From contig DESI01000010.1 in NCBI GenBank assembly GCA_002361235.1, positions 72,445 to 136,444 of the forward strand: a stretch of DNA of 64,000 bases, in the 5' to 3' direction. Below the pieces are notes generated by a model, which saw only the letters and a list, made by a program, of their open reading frames with translations, was not told where the DNA came from and did no database searches. Origin of the DNA: Porphyromonadaceae bacterium UBA3318. GTDB lineage: Bacteria; Bacteroidota; Bacteroidia; Bacteroidales; Muribaculaceae. The position numbers and the translations under genes are program-made. Shown piece by piece: positions 40,806 to 48,961 of this stretch. Numbering within the stretch: position 1 is the first letter of the stretch; each line of letters opens with the position of its first letter.

Positions 40806-42461
40806 ATGAAAAAGAGTGCACTTCAGAAAGTGAGAGCTGAGTATCAGCCCAAGTTGCCCGAGACGTTGAAGGGCGCCGTAAAGCTCCGTATCGGCGAGCC
40901 TACGGAATCCGTAGCCAATCAGGCAGAAATCAAGCAGCTGTTTCCCCACACCTACGGAATGCCCGTAGTAGAGTTCGAGCGCGATGAGAATCCCGCCCGC
41001 GTTGAGGAACCGTTCAATGTAGGTATCATCCTGTCGGGTGGTCAGGCTCCCGGCGGACACAACGTAGTAAGCGGTATTTTCGACGGTCTGAAGACCCTGA
41101 ACAAGGAGAACCGTCTGTACGGTTTCCTGATGGGCCCTGCCGGATTCATCAACCACCAGTATATGGAGCTGACAGCCGGCATCATCAAGGATTACCGCAA
41201 CACCGGCGGTTTCGACATCATCGGTTCCGGCCGTACCAAGCTTGAGAAGCCCGAGCAGTTCGACGCCGGCCTCAAGATCCTGAAGGAGCTCAACATCAAG
41301 GCCCTGGTAATCATCGGCGGCGACGACTCCAACACCAACGCCGCAGTTTTGGCCGAATACTACAAGAACATCGGCGCAGACGTGCAGGTGATCGGCGTGC
41401 CCAAGACCATCGACGGCGACCTGAAGAACCAATGGATCGAGACCTCGTTCGGTTTCGACACCGCCTGCAAGGTATACAGCGAGGTTATCGGCAACATCCA
41501 GCGCGACTGTAACTCGGCCAAGAAGTACTATCACTTCATCAAGCTGATGGGCCGCTCGGCCAGCCACATCGCACTGGAGTGCGCTCTGGAGACCCAGCCC
41601 AACATCTGCCTCATCTCCGAGGAGGTGCAGGCCAAGAAGATGACGCTGGACAATATCGTAAACTACATCTGCTACGTCATCAGCGAGCGTGCCAAGATGG
41701 GCTGGAACTTCGGTACCGTCCTCATCCCCGAAGGCCTGATCGAGTTCATTCCCTCTATGAAGGACCTGATAGCCGAGCTGAACGACGTGATCGAGGCTCA
41801 TCAGGACGAACTGGCCGAAGTGGACGAGAACGAGAAGCTGGAACTGATCCACGGCTATCTTACTCCCGTAAACGCCGACCTGTATAAGAGCCTGCCCAAG
41901 AACATCGCGCTGCAGCTCAGCCTTGACCGCGACAGCCACGGTAACGTACAGGTGTCGCTGATCGAGACCGAGAACCTGCTGAGCCGCATGGTGGCCGCCC
42001 GTCTCGACGAGTGGGCCGAGCGTGGCGAATACAGCGGCAAGTTCAACGCACAGCACCACTTCTTCGGCTACGAGGGACGCTGCGCCGATCCCACCAACTT
42101 CGACGCCGACTATACCTATAGCCTCGGTTACAACGCAGCAATGCTGATCCACTCCGGCGTTACCGGCTACATGTCAAGCGTGCGCAACCTCACCGAGCCC
42201 AGCGACAAGTGGATTGCCGGCGGTATTCCAATCACCATGATGATGAACATGGAGCGCCGCAAGGGCGAGATGAAGCCCGTGATACAGAAGGCTCTGGTCG
42301 ACCTCAAGGGTCGTCCCTACCTGAAGTTCGCCTCCATGCGCGAGACTCTGGCACTGAACACACTCTATCAGTATCCCGGCCCGATCCAGTACTTCGGCCC
42401 CGCCGAAATCTGCGACCGTCCCTCCATGACGCTGCTGCTCGAGCGCGACAAGGAGATCTAA
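40806..42461 (+). CDS. pfp: Diphosphate-fructose-6-phosphate 1-phosphotransferase (PPi-PFK)
   Basis: 551 residues, the long PPi-dependent PFK clade. The donor-binding motif is G-G-D-D-S-N-T-N-A; the second Asp (instead of Gly in ATP-PFK) marks pyrophosphate use. P-K-T-I-D-G-D-L is the catalytic aspartate motif, and an M-G-R-S-A-S-H-I segment binds fructose 6-phosphate. Reversible glycolytic step in the cytoplasm. Codon use is strongly biased (GGC, AAG, GTA), suggesting high expression. A -7 box TAAATTTG lies at 40744-40751; the leader is ~50 nt. Confidence 0.96.
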   Translation: MKKSALQKVRAEYQPKLPETLKGAVKLRIGEPTESVANQAEIKQLFPHTYGMPVVEFERDENPARVEEPFNVGIILSGGQAPGGHNVVSGIFDGLKTLNKENRLYGFLMGPAGFINHQYMELTAGIIKDYRNTGGFDIIGSGRTKLEKPEQFDAGLKILKELNIKALVIIGGDDSNTNAAVLAEYYKNIGADVQVIGVPKTIDGDLKNQWIETSFGFDTACKVYSEVIGNIQRDCNSAKKYYHFIKLMGRSASHIALECALETQPNICLISEEVQAKKMTLDNIVNYICYVISERAKMGWNFGTVLIPEGLIEFIPSMKDLIAELNDVIEAHQDELAEVDENEKLELIHGYLTPVNADLYKSLPKNIALQLSLDRDSHGNVQVSLIETENLLSRMVAARLDEWAERGEYSGKFNAQHHFFGYEGRCADPTNFDADYTYSLGYNAAMLIHSGVTGYMSSVRNLTEPSDKWIAGGIPITMMMNMERRKGEMKPVIQKALVDLKGRPYLKFASMRETLALNTLYQYPGPIQYFGPAEICDRPSMTLLLERDKEI

Positions 42462-42486
42462 GAGGCAGCGATACCCTTTAACCTAT

Positions 42487-42522
42487 TCACCCCTCCTGAT
42501 TCCCAACAATCGGGAGGGGTGA
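42487..42522 (+). terminator. Terminator after pfp
   Basis: 15-bp stem with one G-T pair: TCACCCCTCCTGATT (42487-42501) with AATCGGGAGGGGTGA (42508-42522), 6-nt loop. Only a short mixed A/T tract follows. Confidence 0.75.
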
Positions 42523-42544
42523 CTATAAAAATACATTACATACG

Positions 42545-42982
42545 ATGAAGACAATCAAGATTTTATTAGTGGCAGCCATGGTATCGGTCACTCTGAGCTG
42601 CAATTCCAAGACAGAGGCCGCCAAGGAGAAGGCCGACATGAAACAGACCGCCGTTGAGCAGCCAGTGGCCAAAGCCGCGCAGGATTCCGTCAACGCCGAC
42701 GACGAATGGCTCCCCACGGTCATCGATTTCTCGGCCACATGGTGCGGACCTTGCCGAATGATAGCTCCGGAGGTGCACAAGCTGGCCGAAAAATATGACG
42801 GCGCCGTTAAATTCCAGTTTGTCGACATCGACGAGCAGCAGGACCTGGCCATGAAATATGGCGTGGAGGCCGTGCCGACCTTCGTCATCCTCGATCCTGA
42901 CGGCAAGGAAACAAACCGTATCGTCGGCGCCAACGTCGAGGGGCTTGTCAACGCCATTGAATATGTAATCGCCAATCAATAA
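42545..42982 (+). CDS. Lipoprotein thioredoxin
   Basis: 145 residues. Signal with lipobox L-S-C (Cys19), a ~30-residue linker rich in Lys/Ala, then a thioredoxin domain with the active-site W-C-G-P-C (Cys67 and Cys70) and the cis-proline V-P-T-F. It should be a periplasm-facing membrane-anchored thiol oxidoreductase. The cytoplasmic thioredoxin alternative is excluded by the signal. It lies 17 bp before an MFS transporter gene. Confidence 0.88.
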   Translation: MKTIKILLVAAMVSVTLSCNSKTEAAKEKADMKQTAVEQPVAKAAQDSVNADDEWLPTVIDFSATWCGPCRMIAPEVHKLAEKYDGAVKFQFVDIDEQQDLAMKYGVEAVPTFVILDPDGKETNRIVGANVEGLVNAIEYVIANQ

Positions 42983-42999
42983 CTAACTATATCAACACA

Positions 43000-44712
43000 A
43001 TGACAGCAATAACACAAAACGCAATCGGATCACTGCGCGACAAGGCGTGGGCACGCTGGACGGCCCTCGGGCTGCTGGCCTTCGCCATGTTCTGCAGCTA
43101 CATATTCATGGATATCCTGTCCCCTATCAAGGACCTTCTGCAGTCCACCAGAGGTTGGGACTCCACCGCGTTCGGCACCATGCAGGGTTCCGAGACGTTC
43201 CTTAACGTATTCATTTTCTTCCTGATATTCGCGGGCATCATTCTCGACAAGATGGGCGTCCGCTTTACGGCGGTTCTTTCCGGTGCCGTGATGCTTGTGG
43301 GCGCCACCATCAACTGGTATGCCCTGACCGATGCATTCATCGGCAGCAGCCTCGATGTATGGTTCACCAATAATCTGAATTACATTCCCGGTTTCGACGA
43401 GCTGGGCATTTCGCCTTTCTATGAGGGTATGCCGGCATCGGCCAAGCTGTCGGCCGTAGGCTTCATGATATTCGGATGCGGCGTCGAGATGGCCGGCATC
43501 ACCGTCAGCCGAGGTATCGTCAAATGGTTCAAAGGCCGCGAAATGGCGCTGGCTATGGGTTCGGAAATGGCACTGGCGCGCCTCGGTGTGGCAACCTGTA
43601 TGATTTTCTCGCCCCTGTTCGCCAATCTGGGCGGTGACATCAGCGTTTCGCGTTCCGTCGCTTTCGGCGTGATTCTGCTCATGGTGGCCTTGATCATGTT
43701 CATCGTCTATTTCTTCATGGACCGCAAACTCGACGCTCAGACCGGCGAAGCCGAGGAAAAAGACGAACCCTTCAAGATCAGCGACATAGGCAAGATTCTG
43801 TCCAGCTATGTGTTCTGGCTGGTGGCTCTGCTCTGCGTGCTGTACTACTCCGCTATCTTCCCCTTCCAGAAGTATGCCGTCAACATGCTGCAGTGCAATC
43901 TCAGCTTCACTGACGTGGCTCCCGATTCGTTCTGGGCCACGGATGCTGTCACAGTGATACAATATGTGATAATGATAGTGATAGCCCTGACTTCTTTTGC
44001 AAGCAACTTCCAGAAGAACAAGAGCATGAAGTATGCGTTGCTTGTCACTTCTATTGTGGCGTTGGTTATCTATTGCTATATGGGCTTCATGCGTCAGTCG
44101 GCCAGTGCCATCTTCGCGGTGTTCCCCCTTCTGGCTGTCGGTATCACTCCCATCCTCGGCAATTATGTAGACAATAAGGGCAAAGCCGCCACGATGCTGA
44201 TTCTCGGCTCGCTGCTGCTGATTGCCTGTCACCTCACATTCGCCTTCATCCTCCCCATGTTCAAGGGCAGCCCCGTGGGCGGCGTCATCGTGGCATACGT
44301 CACCATTCTGGTGCTTGGAGCCTCGTTCTCGCTCGTGCCCGCATCCCTGTGGCCCAGCGTTCCCAAGCTGGTTGACGCCAACGTAATCGGTTCGGCTTAC
44401 GCACTCATCTTCTGGATTCAGAACATCGGTCTGTGGCTGTTCCCGCTGCTGATAGGTAAAGTATTGGACAGCACCAACCCCCAGATTGTGGAAGGTCTGG
44501 CCAACGGCACCCTTACTCCCGAGCAGGCTGCCGTAAGCTATAACTACACCGTGCCTTTGGTAATGCTGGCATGTCTCGGCGCACTCGCCCTGATATTCGG
44601 CATCGTGCTGAAGCGTCTCGATGCCAAGAAGCACTACGGTCTCGAGCTACCCAATGTCGTAAAGGACGAAATCGAGGGCGGCGAAGCTGAAATCGTTGCA
44701 GCCGAGGAGTAA
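43000..44712 (+). CDS. Major facilitator superfamily transporter
   Basis: 570 residues with about 12 transmembrane helices and a long, charged central loop (D-R-K-L-D-A-Q-T-G-E-A-E-E-K-D-E) between the two six-helix halves. N-half: F-A-G-I-I-L-D-K-M-G-V-R-F (MFS loop 2-3 motif G-x-x-x-D-x-x-G-x-R). It ends with an acidic tail E-G-G-E-A-E-I. Substrate unknown. The length exceeds typical MFS (about 400-450) through an enlarged TM2-TM4 loop. Its TAA is immediately followed by the kdsB ATG. Confidence 0.88.
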   Translation: MTAITQNAIGSLRDKAWARWTALGLLAFAMFCSYIFMDILSPIKDLLQSTRGWDSTAFGTMQGSETFLNVFIFFLIFAGIILDKMGVRFTAVLSGAVMLVGATINWYALTDAFIGSSLDVWFTNNLNYIPGFDELGISPFYEGMPASAKLSAVGFMIFGCGVEMAGITVSRGIVKWFKGREMALAMGSEMALARLGVATCMIFSPLFANLGGDISVSRSVAFGVILLMVALIMFIVYFFMDRKLDAQTGEAEEKDEPFKISDIGKILSSYVFWLVALLCVLYYSAIFPFQKYAVNMLQCNLSFTDVAPDSFWATDAVTVIQYVIMIVIALTSFASNFQKNKSMKYALLVTSIVALVIYCYMGFMRQSASAIFAVFPLLAVGITPILGNYVDNKGKAATMLILGSLLLIACHLTFAFILPMFKGSPVGGVIVAYVTILVLGASFSLVPASLWPSVPKLVDANVIGSAYALIFWIQNIGLWLFPLLIGKVLDSTNPQIVEGLANGTLTPEQAAVSYNYTVPLVMLACLGALALIFGIVLKRLDAKKHYGLELPNVVKDEIEGGEAEIVAAEE

Positions 44713-45465
44713 ATGAAGGTACTTGTATTGATACCGGCGCGCTATGCGTCGACACGCTTTCCCGGCAAGCCGCTGGCCAAGATTGCCGGCAAGGAAATGA
44801 TACTCCGCGTGTGCGGTCAGGTCGCGGCCACAGGCTACGACCTGGCCGTAGCCACCGACGACAGCCGCATCTATGACACCGTCACCGCAGCCGGCTACCG
44901 TGCAGTCATGACACGCGCCGACCACCCCAGCGGCACAGACCGTCTGGCAGAGGCTTACGCCAAAATCGGCGGCAATTACGATGTGGTGGTCAACGTGCAG
45001 GGCGATGAACCCTTCATACGCCCGGAGCAGATCAACGACATCGTGGGAATCTTCACCAGGTATCCCGACACACGTCTTGCCACGCTGGCCCGTCCCTATC
45101 CGCAGGACAGGAATTACGAAGGGCTGGAGGATCCCAATATGGTTAAGCTGGTGATGGGCGACGACGGCCGCGCGCTGTACTTCAGCCGCAGCGTCATACC
45201 CTACCTGCGAGGCGTCGACCGGCAGGACTGGCCGGCACGGCATCTGTATTACAGCCATATCGGCATCTATGCCTATACCCCGTCAGCGCTTGCAGAGATC
45301 GTTAAGATTCCGCGCGGATCATTGGAGATAGCCGAGAGTCTGGAGCAGCTGCGCTGGCTGCAGAACGGATACGAGGTGCGTGTGGCGGTGTCCGACTTCC
45401 CGACTATCGGCATAGATACCCCCGAAGACTTGGCCGCCGCAGAGGCTTTCCTGAAGCAAGCCTGA
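44713..45465 (+). CDS. kdsB: 3-deoxy-manno-octulosonate cytidylyltransferase (CMP-Kdo synthetase)
   Basis: 250-residue nucleotidyltransferase activating Kdo with CTP for LPS. Motifs are I-P-A-R-Y-A-S-T-R-F-P-G-K-P-L at residues 6-20, V-A-T-D-D, H-P-S-G-T-D-R, N-V-Q-G-D-E-P-F-I and G-I-Y-A-Y, S-L-E-Q-L-R-W-L. It starts on the base after the MFS stop codon. Another Kdo-pathway gene, kdsC, is at the window start. Confidence 0.96.
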   Translation: MKVLVLIPARYASTRFPGKPLAKIAGKEMILRVCGQVAATGYDLAVATDDSRIYDTVTAAGYRAVMTRADHPSGTDRLAEAYAKIGGNYDVVVNVQGDEPFIRPEQINDIVGIFTRYPDTRLATLARPYPQDRNYEGLEDPNMVKLVMGDDGRALYFSRSVIPYLRGVDRQDWPARHLYYSHIGIYAYTPSALAEIVKIPRGSLEIAESLEQLRWLQNGYEVRVAVSDFPTIGIDTPEDLAAAEAFLKQA

Positions 45466-45525
45466 ATCCATTTCGACACCCTCTCTAAGTTGTCGATAAA
45501 TTACAGATTTATCTCACTATTTTTG

Positions 45526-45567
45526 TTTGCGAATGCAAATTAGTTTTCCTAAATTTGCATTCGCAAA
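45526..45567 (+). promoter_or_regulatory. ftsK promoter inside a 15-bp perfect inverted repeat
   Basis: TTTG (45526-45529), 20-bp spacer and TAAATTTG (45550-45557) match the consensus. The arms TTTGCGAATGCAAAT (45526-45540) and ATTTGCATTCGCAAA (45553-45567) are exact complements, 12 nt apart, and enclose both promoter boxes. This could be an operator for a dimeric or tetrameric regulator. Confidence 0.8.
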
Positions 45568-45638
45568 TATTTTGCCCTGTAACACACAGCAAAGCGTTTG
45601 CCATCCCCATTCAATTAAACTGCATATTTGTCAATTCA

Positions 45639-48350
45639 ATGCCGAATAATTCCCAATATACCGATTATTCCCCCGACTATTCGTCGCTTAACGACCTGCC
45701 CACGTCGGACACCTTGAGCGAAAACAACCCTAAGGCACAACAGCGCGCCGAGGGACGTCGCGTGCGCGCACGCCGCAAGAAGGAACCCGAGGTACAGACC
45801 AAAGTCAACACGCCGGCTGAGAAGCCCAACCGCTGGCATCAGCTTGTCAGCGCGCTCACTGGCACGTCGGCCAGGATGCTGTTCGGCATATTCCTCGGAA
45901 TCACAGGCATCTATCTGCTCGTCGCATTTCTGTCATATTTCGTGACATGCGTCGAGGACCAGAGCCTTGTCAACGGTATGCCGGTTGGTCAGGTGCTGTT
46001 CAAGGCGCAGAACGCCGGCGGCGAAGGGGGCGCGCGACTCTCGGAGTTCCTTATCAACGAGAGTTTCGGACTCGGATCCTTGGTCATAGTGGTATGGCTC
46101 CTGGCCCTGTCCATGAAAATACTGGCAGGCAAGCCCCGGTTCAAGACCGTACACTTCACCATCAAGTGCCTGATAGTGCTGATCACCGTTTCGCTGATAA
46201 TCGGCCTCGTCACCATCGGCTCTCACACTCCCGTGAACTGGGGTGGTTACCATGGCCGTTACGTCAATGAATTCATCGTGGGATTCGCAGGATGGACCGG
46301 AGCCGCATTGCTGTCGCTGTTCATGCTGTCAGTGTTCGCCGTGATATGTCTGCACGACTTCGTGGTGTGGATACGCGGCATCTACCGTAAACATAAGGAA
46401 AAACGCCGTCTGGAGCGCGAGGCGCGCGCCGAACAGGAGGCCAAAGAGGCCGAGATTCGCCGTATGCAGAAACAGGAGCAAATCGACGACATCCGCGCCG
46501 GCGAAGCCACAGTACTGCATCCCGAACCTGTCGCCGACCTGACGGACGACGACACTCAGGTGGACTTCTCGGAGAAAGACACCCCCCTTTACTCCATGCC
46601 CGACCTTGACGAACTCCCCGAAGAGCCGGAGGGCCCTGCTATACGCACTGAGTCCGCGCCTGCAGCTGACCCCGAATCCGAATCCGAATCCGAGTCCACG
46701 CTCATTGCAGAATCTTCGGATAGCTCTGATTCCTCTGATAGCTCTGATTCCTCTGATTCCCCCCAACCAGCTACTGACAAGATGATTGTCAACGTTGGCA
46801 CCATCAGCGAGGCCGACAAGCCTCAGCTACGCTCCGAAATCAGCAACTGGGAAGCTCGCGGCTATAAATTCCCCTCAACCGAAATCCTATATCCTGCCAA
46901 GACTCAGATAAACGTCAGTCAGGAAGAGCAGCTTGAAAACAAGAACAAGATCGAAAAGACCCTTCTCGACTTCGGAATACCCATCACCAAGATCGAGGCA
47001 ACCGTCGGACCTACCGTCACCCTCTACGAGATTCGCCTGGAGAATGGCGTCAAGATCTCCAAAATACGTGGACTGGCCGACGACATCGCACTGAGCCTAG
47101 CGGCCAGCGGCGTCCGCATCATCGCCCCGATTCCCGGCAAGGGTACCGTCGGCATCGAGGTTGCCAACAAAGTGCAGCAGACCGTCTCGATGCGCACCGT
47201 GCTCAATTCCAAGGCATATCAGGAAACGAAATACCACCTCCCCATCGCGCTCGGCTCCACCATATCCAACCAAGTGTACTTGGCCGACCTCGCCAAGATG
47301 CCTCACCTGCTAGTAGCCGGCGCCACGGGCCAAGGTAAGTCCGTGGGCCTCAACGCCATCATCGCGTCGCTGATGTTCAGCCTCGCTCCCTGGAAGCTGA
47401 AGTTTGTCATGATTGATCCGAAACAGGTGGAGTTCTCGCTTTACAACAAGATTCGCGACCATTACATGGCCGTCATCCCCGAGGATATAGACAATCCCGA
47501 GCCGGTCATTACCGATTCGCAGAAAGTGGAAGCCGTGCTCAACTCCCTCGTCATCGAGATGGAGAACCGCTACACGTTGCTTAAGAACGCCAAGGTGCGC
47601 AACATCGAGGAATATAACGCCAAGATACGCGACTGCCAGCTCAATCTGAACGAGGGGCACCGATTCCTGCCGTATATCGTGGTGATTGTCGACGAGTTCG
47701 GAGACCTCATCATGGTGTCAGGGCGCAGCGTGGAGATGCCCATAGCGCGTCTGGCCCAGAAGGCACGTGCCGTCGGCATGCACGTCATCATCGCCACCCA
47801 GCGTCCGTCGGCCAACGTGATTACCGGTATCATCAAGGCCAACTTCCCGTCGCGCATCTCGTTCAAGGTGTCGTCGGGCGTGGATTCCCGCACCATTCTT
47901 GATGCTGTCGGCGCCCAGCAGCTGATAGGACGCGGCGACATGCTGATCTCCAACAACTCGGAGATGGTGCGCGTGCAGTGCGCCTTCATCGACACGCCGG
48001 AGGTCGAAGCCATCTGCGACTATGTAGCCAAGCAGCCGTACGCCCAGGGTCCGTATATATTGCCCGAACCGCAGCTTGCAGCCGGCGAGGACGCAGCCGG
48101 AGGTGCCGCAGACTTCAACAGCAAAGACCGTGATCCCCTGTTCGAGGAGGTGGCCCGGATGGTGGTCAGCAAGGGACAGGCCAGCACCAGCGCCATTCAG
48201 CGCGTGTATTCGCTGGGCTATAACCGCGCCGGACGTATCATGGACCAGCTGGAGCAGGCCGGAATCGTCGGCCCCAGCCAAGGCGGCAAGCCACGCGCCG
48301 TACTGGTGAGCGGAGTGGAGCTGGAATCAATTCTCGACTCCTTGAAATAA
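45639..48350 (+). CDS. ftsK: DNA translocase FtsK/SpoIIIE
   Basis: 903 residues from the ATG at 45639; a TTG-started extension would overlap the promoter. Four N-terminal transmembrane helices (about 60-270) anchor it at the septum. A linker of ~150 residues is rich in Glu and Ser, including Glu-Ser and Ser-Ser-Asp repeats encoded by short tandem DNA repeats (46671-46765). The motor has Walker A A-G-A-T-G-Q-G-K-S, Walker B V-I-V-D-E-F-G-D and A-T-Q-R-P-S-A-N-V-I-T. The C-terminal winged-helix gamma domain (V-V-S-K-G-Q-A-S-T-S-A-I-Q-R) reads KOPS-like sites. Chromosome segregation and cell division. Confidence 0.96.
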   Translation: MPNNSQYTDYSPDYSSLNDLPTSDTLSENNPKAQQRAEGRRVRARRKKEPEVQTKVNTPAEKPNRWHQLVSALTGTSARMLFGIFLGITGIYLLVAFLSYFVTCVEDQSLVNGMPVGQVLFKAQNAGGEGGARLSEFLINESFGLGSLVIVVWLLALSMKILAGKPRFKTVHFTIKCLIVLITVSLIIGLVTIGSHTPVNWGGYHGRYVNEFIVGFAGWTGAALLSLFMLSVFAVICLHDFVVWIRGIYRKHKEKRRLEREARAEQEAKEAEIRRMQKQEQIDDIRAGEATVLHPEPVADLTDDDTQVDFSEKDTPLYSMPDLDELPEEPEGPAIRTESAPAADPESESESESTLIAESSDSSDSSDSSDSSDSPQPATDKMIVNVGTISEADKPQLRSEISNWEARGYKFPSTEILYPAKTQINVSQEEQLENKNKIEKTLLDFGIPITKIEATVGPTVTLYEIRLENGVKISKIRGLADDIALSLAASGVRIIAPIPGKGTVGIEVANKVQQTVSMRTVLNSKAYQETKYHLPIALGSTISNQVYLADLAKMPHLLVAGATGQGKSVGLNAIIASLMFSLAPWKLKFVMIDPKQVEFSLYNKIRDHYMAVIPEDIDNPEPVITDSQKVEAVLNSLVIEMENRYTLLKNAKVRNIEEYNAKIRDCQLNLNEGHRFLPYIVVIVDEFGDLIMVSGRSVEMPIARLAQKARAVGMHVIIATQRPSANVITGIIKANFPSRISFKVSSGVDSRTILDAVGAQQLIGRGDMLISNNSEMVRVQCAFIDTPEVEAICDYVAKQPYAQGPYILPEPQLAAGEDAAGGAADFNSKDRDPLFEEVARMVVSKGQASTSAIQRVYSLGYNRAGRIMDQLEQAGIVGPSQGGKPRAVLVSGVELESILDSLK

Positions 48351-48352
48351 AA

Positions 48353-48377
48353 TCCCGGCTTCGCCGGATAACGGAAC
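48353..48377. repeat. 25-bp inverted repeat, left copy
   Basis: TCCCGGCTTCGCCGGATAAC followed by GGAAC. The reverse complement is at 48933-48957 with one mismatch. Each copy holds the small hairpin CCGGC-TTC-GCCGG. The pair encloses both arrays and tRNA-Cys. Confidence 0.88.
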
Positions 48378-48540
48378 AGCGCCGCCCGGATAACGGAACA
48401 GCTCCGCCCGGATAACAGAACAGCTCCGCCCCGATAACAGAACAGCGCCGCCCGGATAACAGAACAGCGCCGCCCGGATAACAGAACAGCTCCGCCCGGA
48501 TAACAGAACAGCGCCGCCCGGATAACGGAACAGCGCCGCA
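48365..48540. repeat. Tandem array, eight 22-bp units, downstream of ftsK
   Basis: Eight consecutive units of the form CGGATAACRGAACAGCKCCG followed by CC, with only one or two variant bases per unit (A/G at position 9, G/T at position 17). There are no spacers, so it is not a CRISPR array. 22 bp is not a codon multiple, so long frames across it are artefacts. Confidence 0.95.
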
Positions 48541-48600
48541 CTGAATAATGAGCCGGACCAAGTTTTTTCCAGAAATTTTTCCAGAAAATTGGCTGCTGAA

Positions 48601-48632
48601 TTTGGCAGATTCAAAAATTTGTACTAACTTTG
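48601..48632 (+). promoter_or_regulatory. Promoter of tRNA-Cys
   Basis: TTTG (48601-48604), 20-bp spacer, TAACTTTG (48625-48632): exact consensus, 12 nt before the mature tRNA 5' end. Confidence 0.85.
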
Positions 48633-48644
48633 CAGTCGCAAAAG

Positions 48645-48715
48645 GGTTCCATGTCCGAGTGGTTAGGTACCGGTCTGCAAAACCGTTTACACCAGTTCGA
48701 GTCTGGTTGGAACCT
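48645..48715 (+). tRNA. tRNA-Cys (GCA)
   Basis: 71-nt tRNA. The acceptor stem GGTTCCA pairs with TGGAACC, discriminator T. The anticodon loop CTGCAAA gives GCA. The T-arm is CCAG-TTCGAGT-CTGG. The 3' CCA is not encoded. A consensus promoter precedes it and a strong terminator follows. Confidence 0.93.
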
Positions 48716-48718
48716 CTA

Positions 48719-48753
48719 AAAAAACGCAACGACCTCAGGTCGCTGCGTTTTTT
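48719..48753 (+). terminator. Terminator of tRNA-Cys
   Basis: AAAAAACGCA (48719-48728) pairs with TGCGTTTTTT (48744-48753); an inner CGACC/GGTCG stem continues the hairpin. The T-run is part of the 3' arm. Confidence 0.9.
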
Positions 48754-48757
48754 ATAT

Positions 48758-48778
48758 GTGAGAGCCGCAGGCTCTCAC
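48758..48778. other. Perfect 9-bp hairpin after the tRNA terminator
   Basis: GTGAGAGCC (48758-48766), loop GCA, GGCTCTCAC (48770-48778). No T-run; function not visible. Confidence 0.7.
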
Positions 48779-48800
48779 CACAGCGGCCGGAACTCTCCTG

Positions 48801-48928
48801 CGGGCCGGTATCAGCACGGGCCGGTATCAGCGCGGGCCGGTATCAGCGCGTCGGTATCAGCGCGTCGGTATCAGCGCGGGCATGTATCAACGCGCGCTGG
48901 TATCGGCATGGGACCGGTATCAGCGCGG
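48801..48928. repeat. Degenerate tandem array, about eight 14-17-bp units
   Basis: Units of the form CGGGCCGGTATCAGCG, some shortened to CGTCGGTATCAGCG, repeat about eight times. It is more diverged than the 22-bp array on the other side of the tRNA. Confidence 0.88.
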
Positions 48929-48932
48929 AGCC

Positions 48933-48957
48933 GTTCTGTTATCCGGCGAAGCCGGGA
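48933..48957. repeat. 25-bp inverted repeat, right copy
   Basis: Reverse complement of 48353-48377 with one mismatch; ends 5 bp before the stop of the L,D-transpeptidase gene. Confidence 0.88.
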
Positions 48958-48961
48958 TCCA

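Noticed and set aside
40788..42152. 454-codon minus-strand frame
   Set aside because: Antisense to pfp, with composition of a mirror frame and no domain.
43030..44634. 534-codon minus-strand frame
   Set aside because: Antisense to the MFS gene; His/Gln/Glu-rich mirror composition without domain.
48365..48540. Possible CRISPR array
   Set aside because: Units are contiguous with no unique spacers and no cas genes are near.
48218..48729. Minus-strand frames reading repeated Gly-Ala-Val-Leu-Leu-Ser-Gly segments
   Set aside because: They are produced by the 22-bp tandem array, open in several frames, and run through the tRNA.
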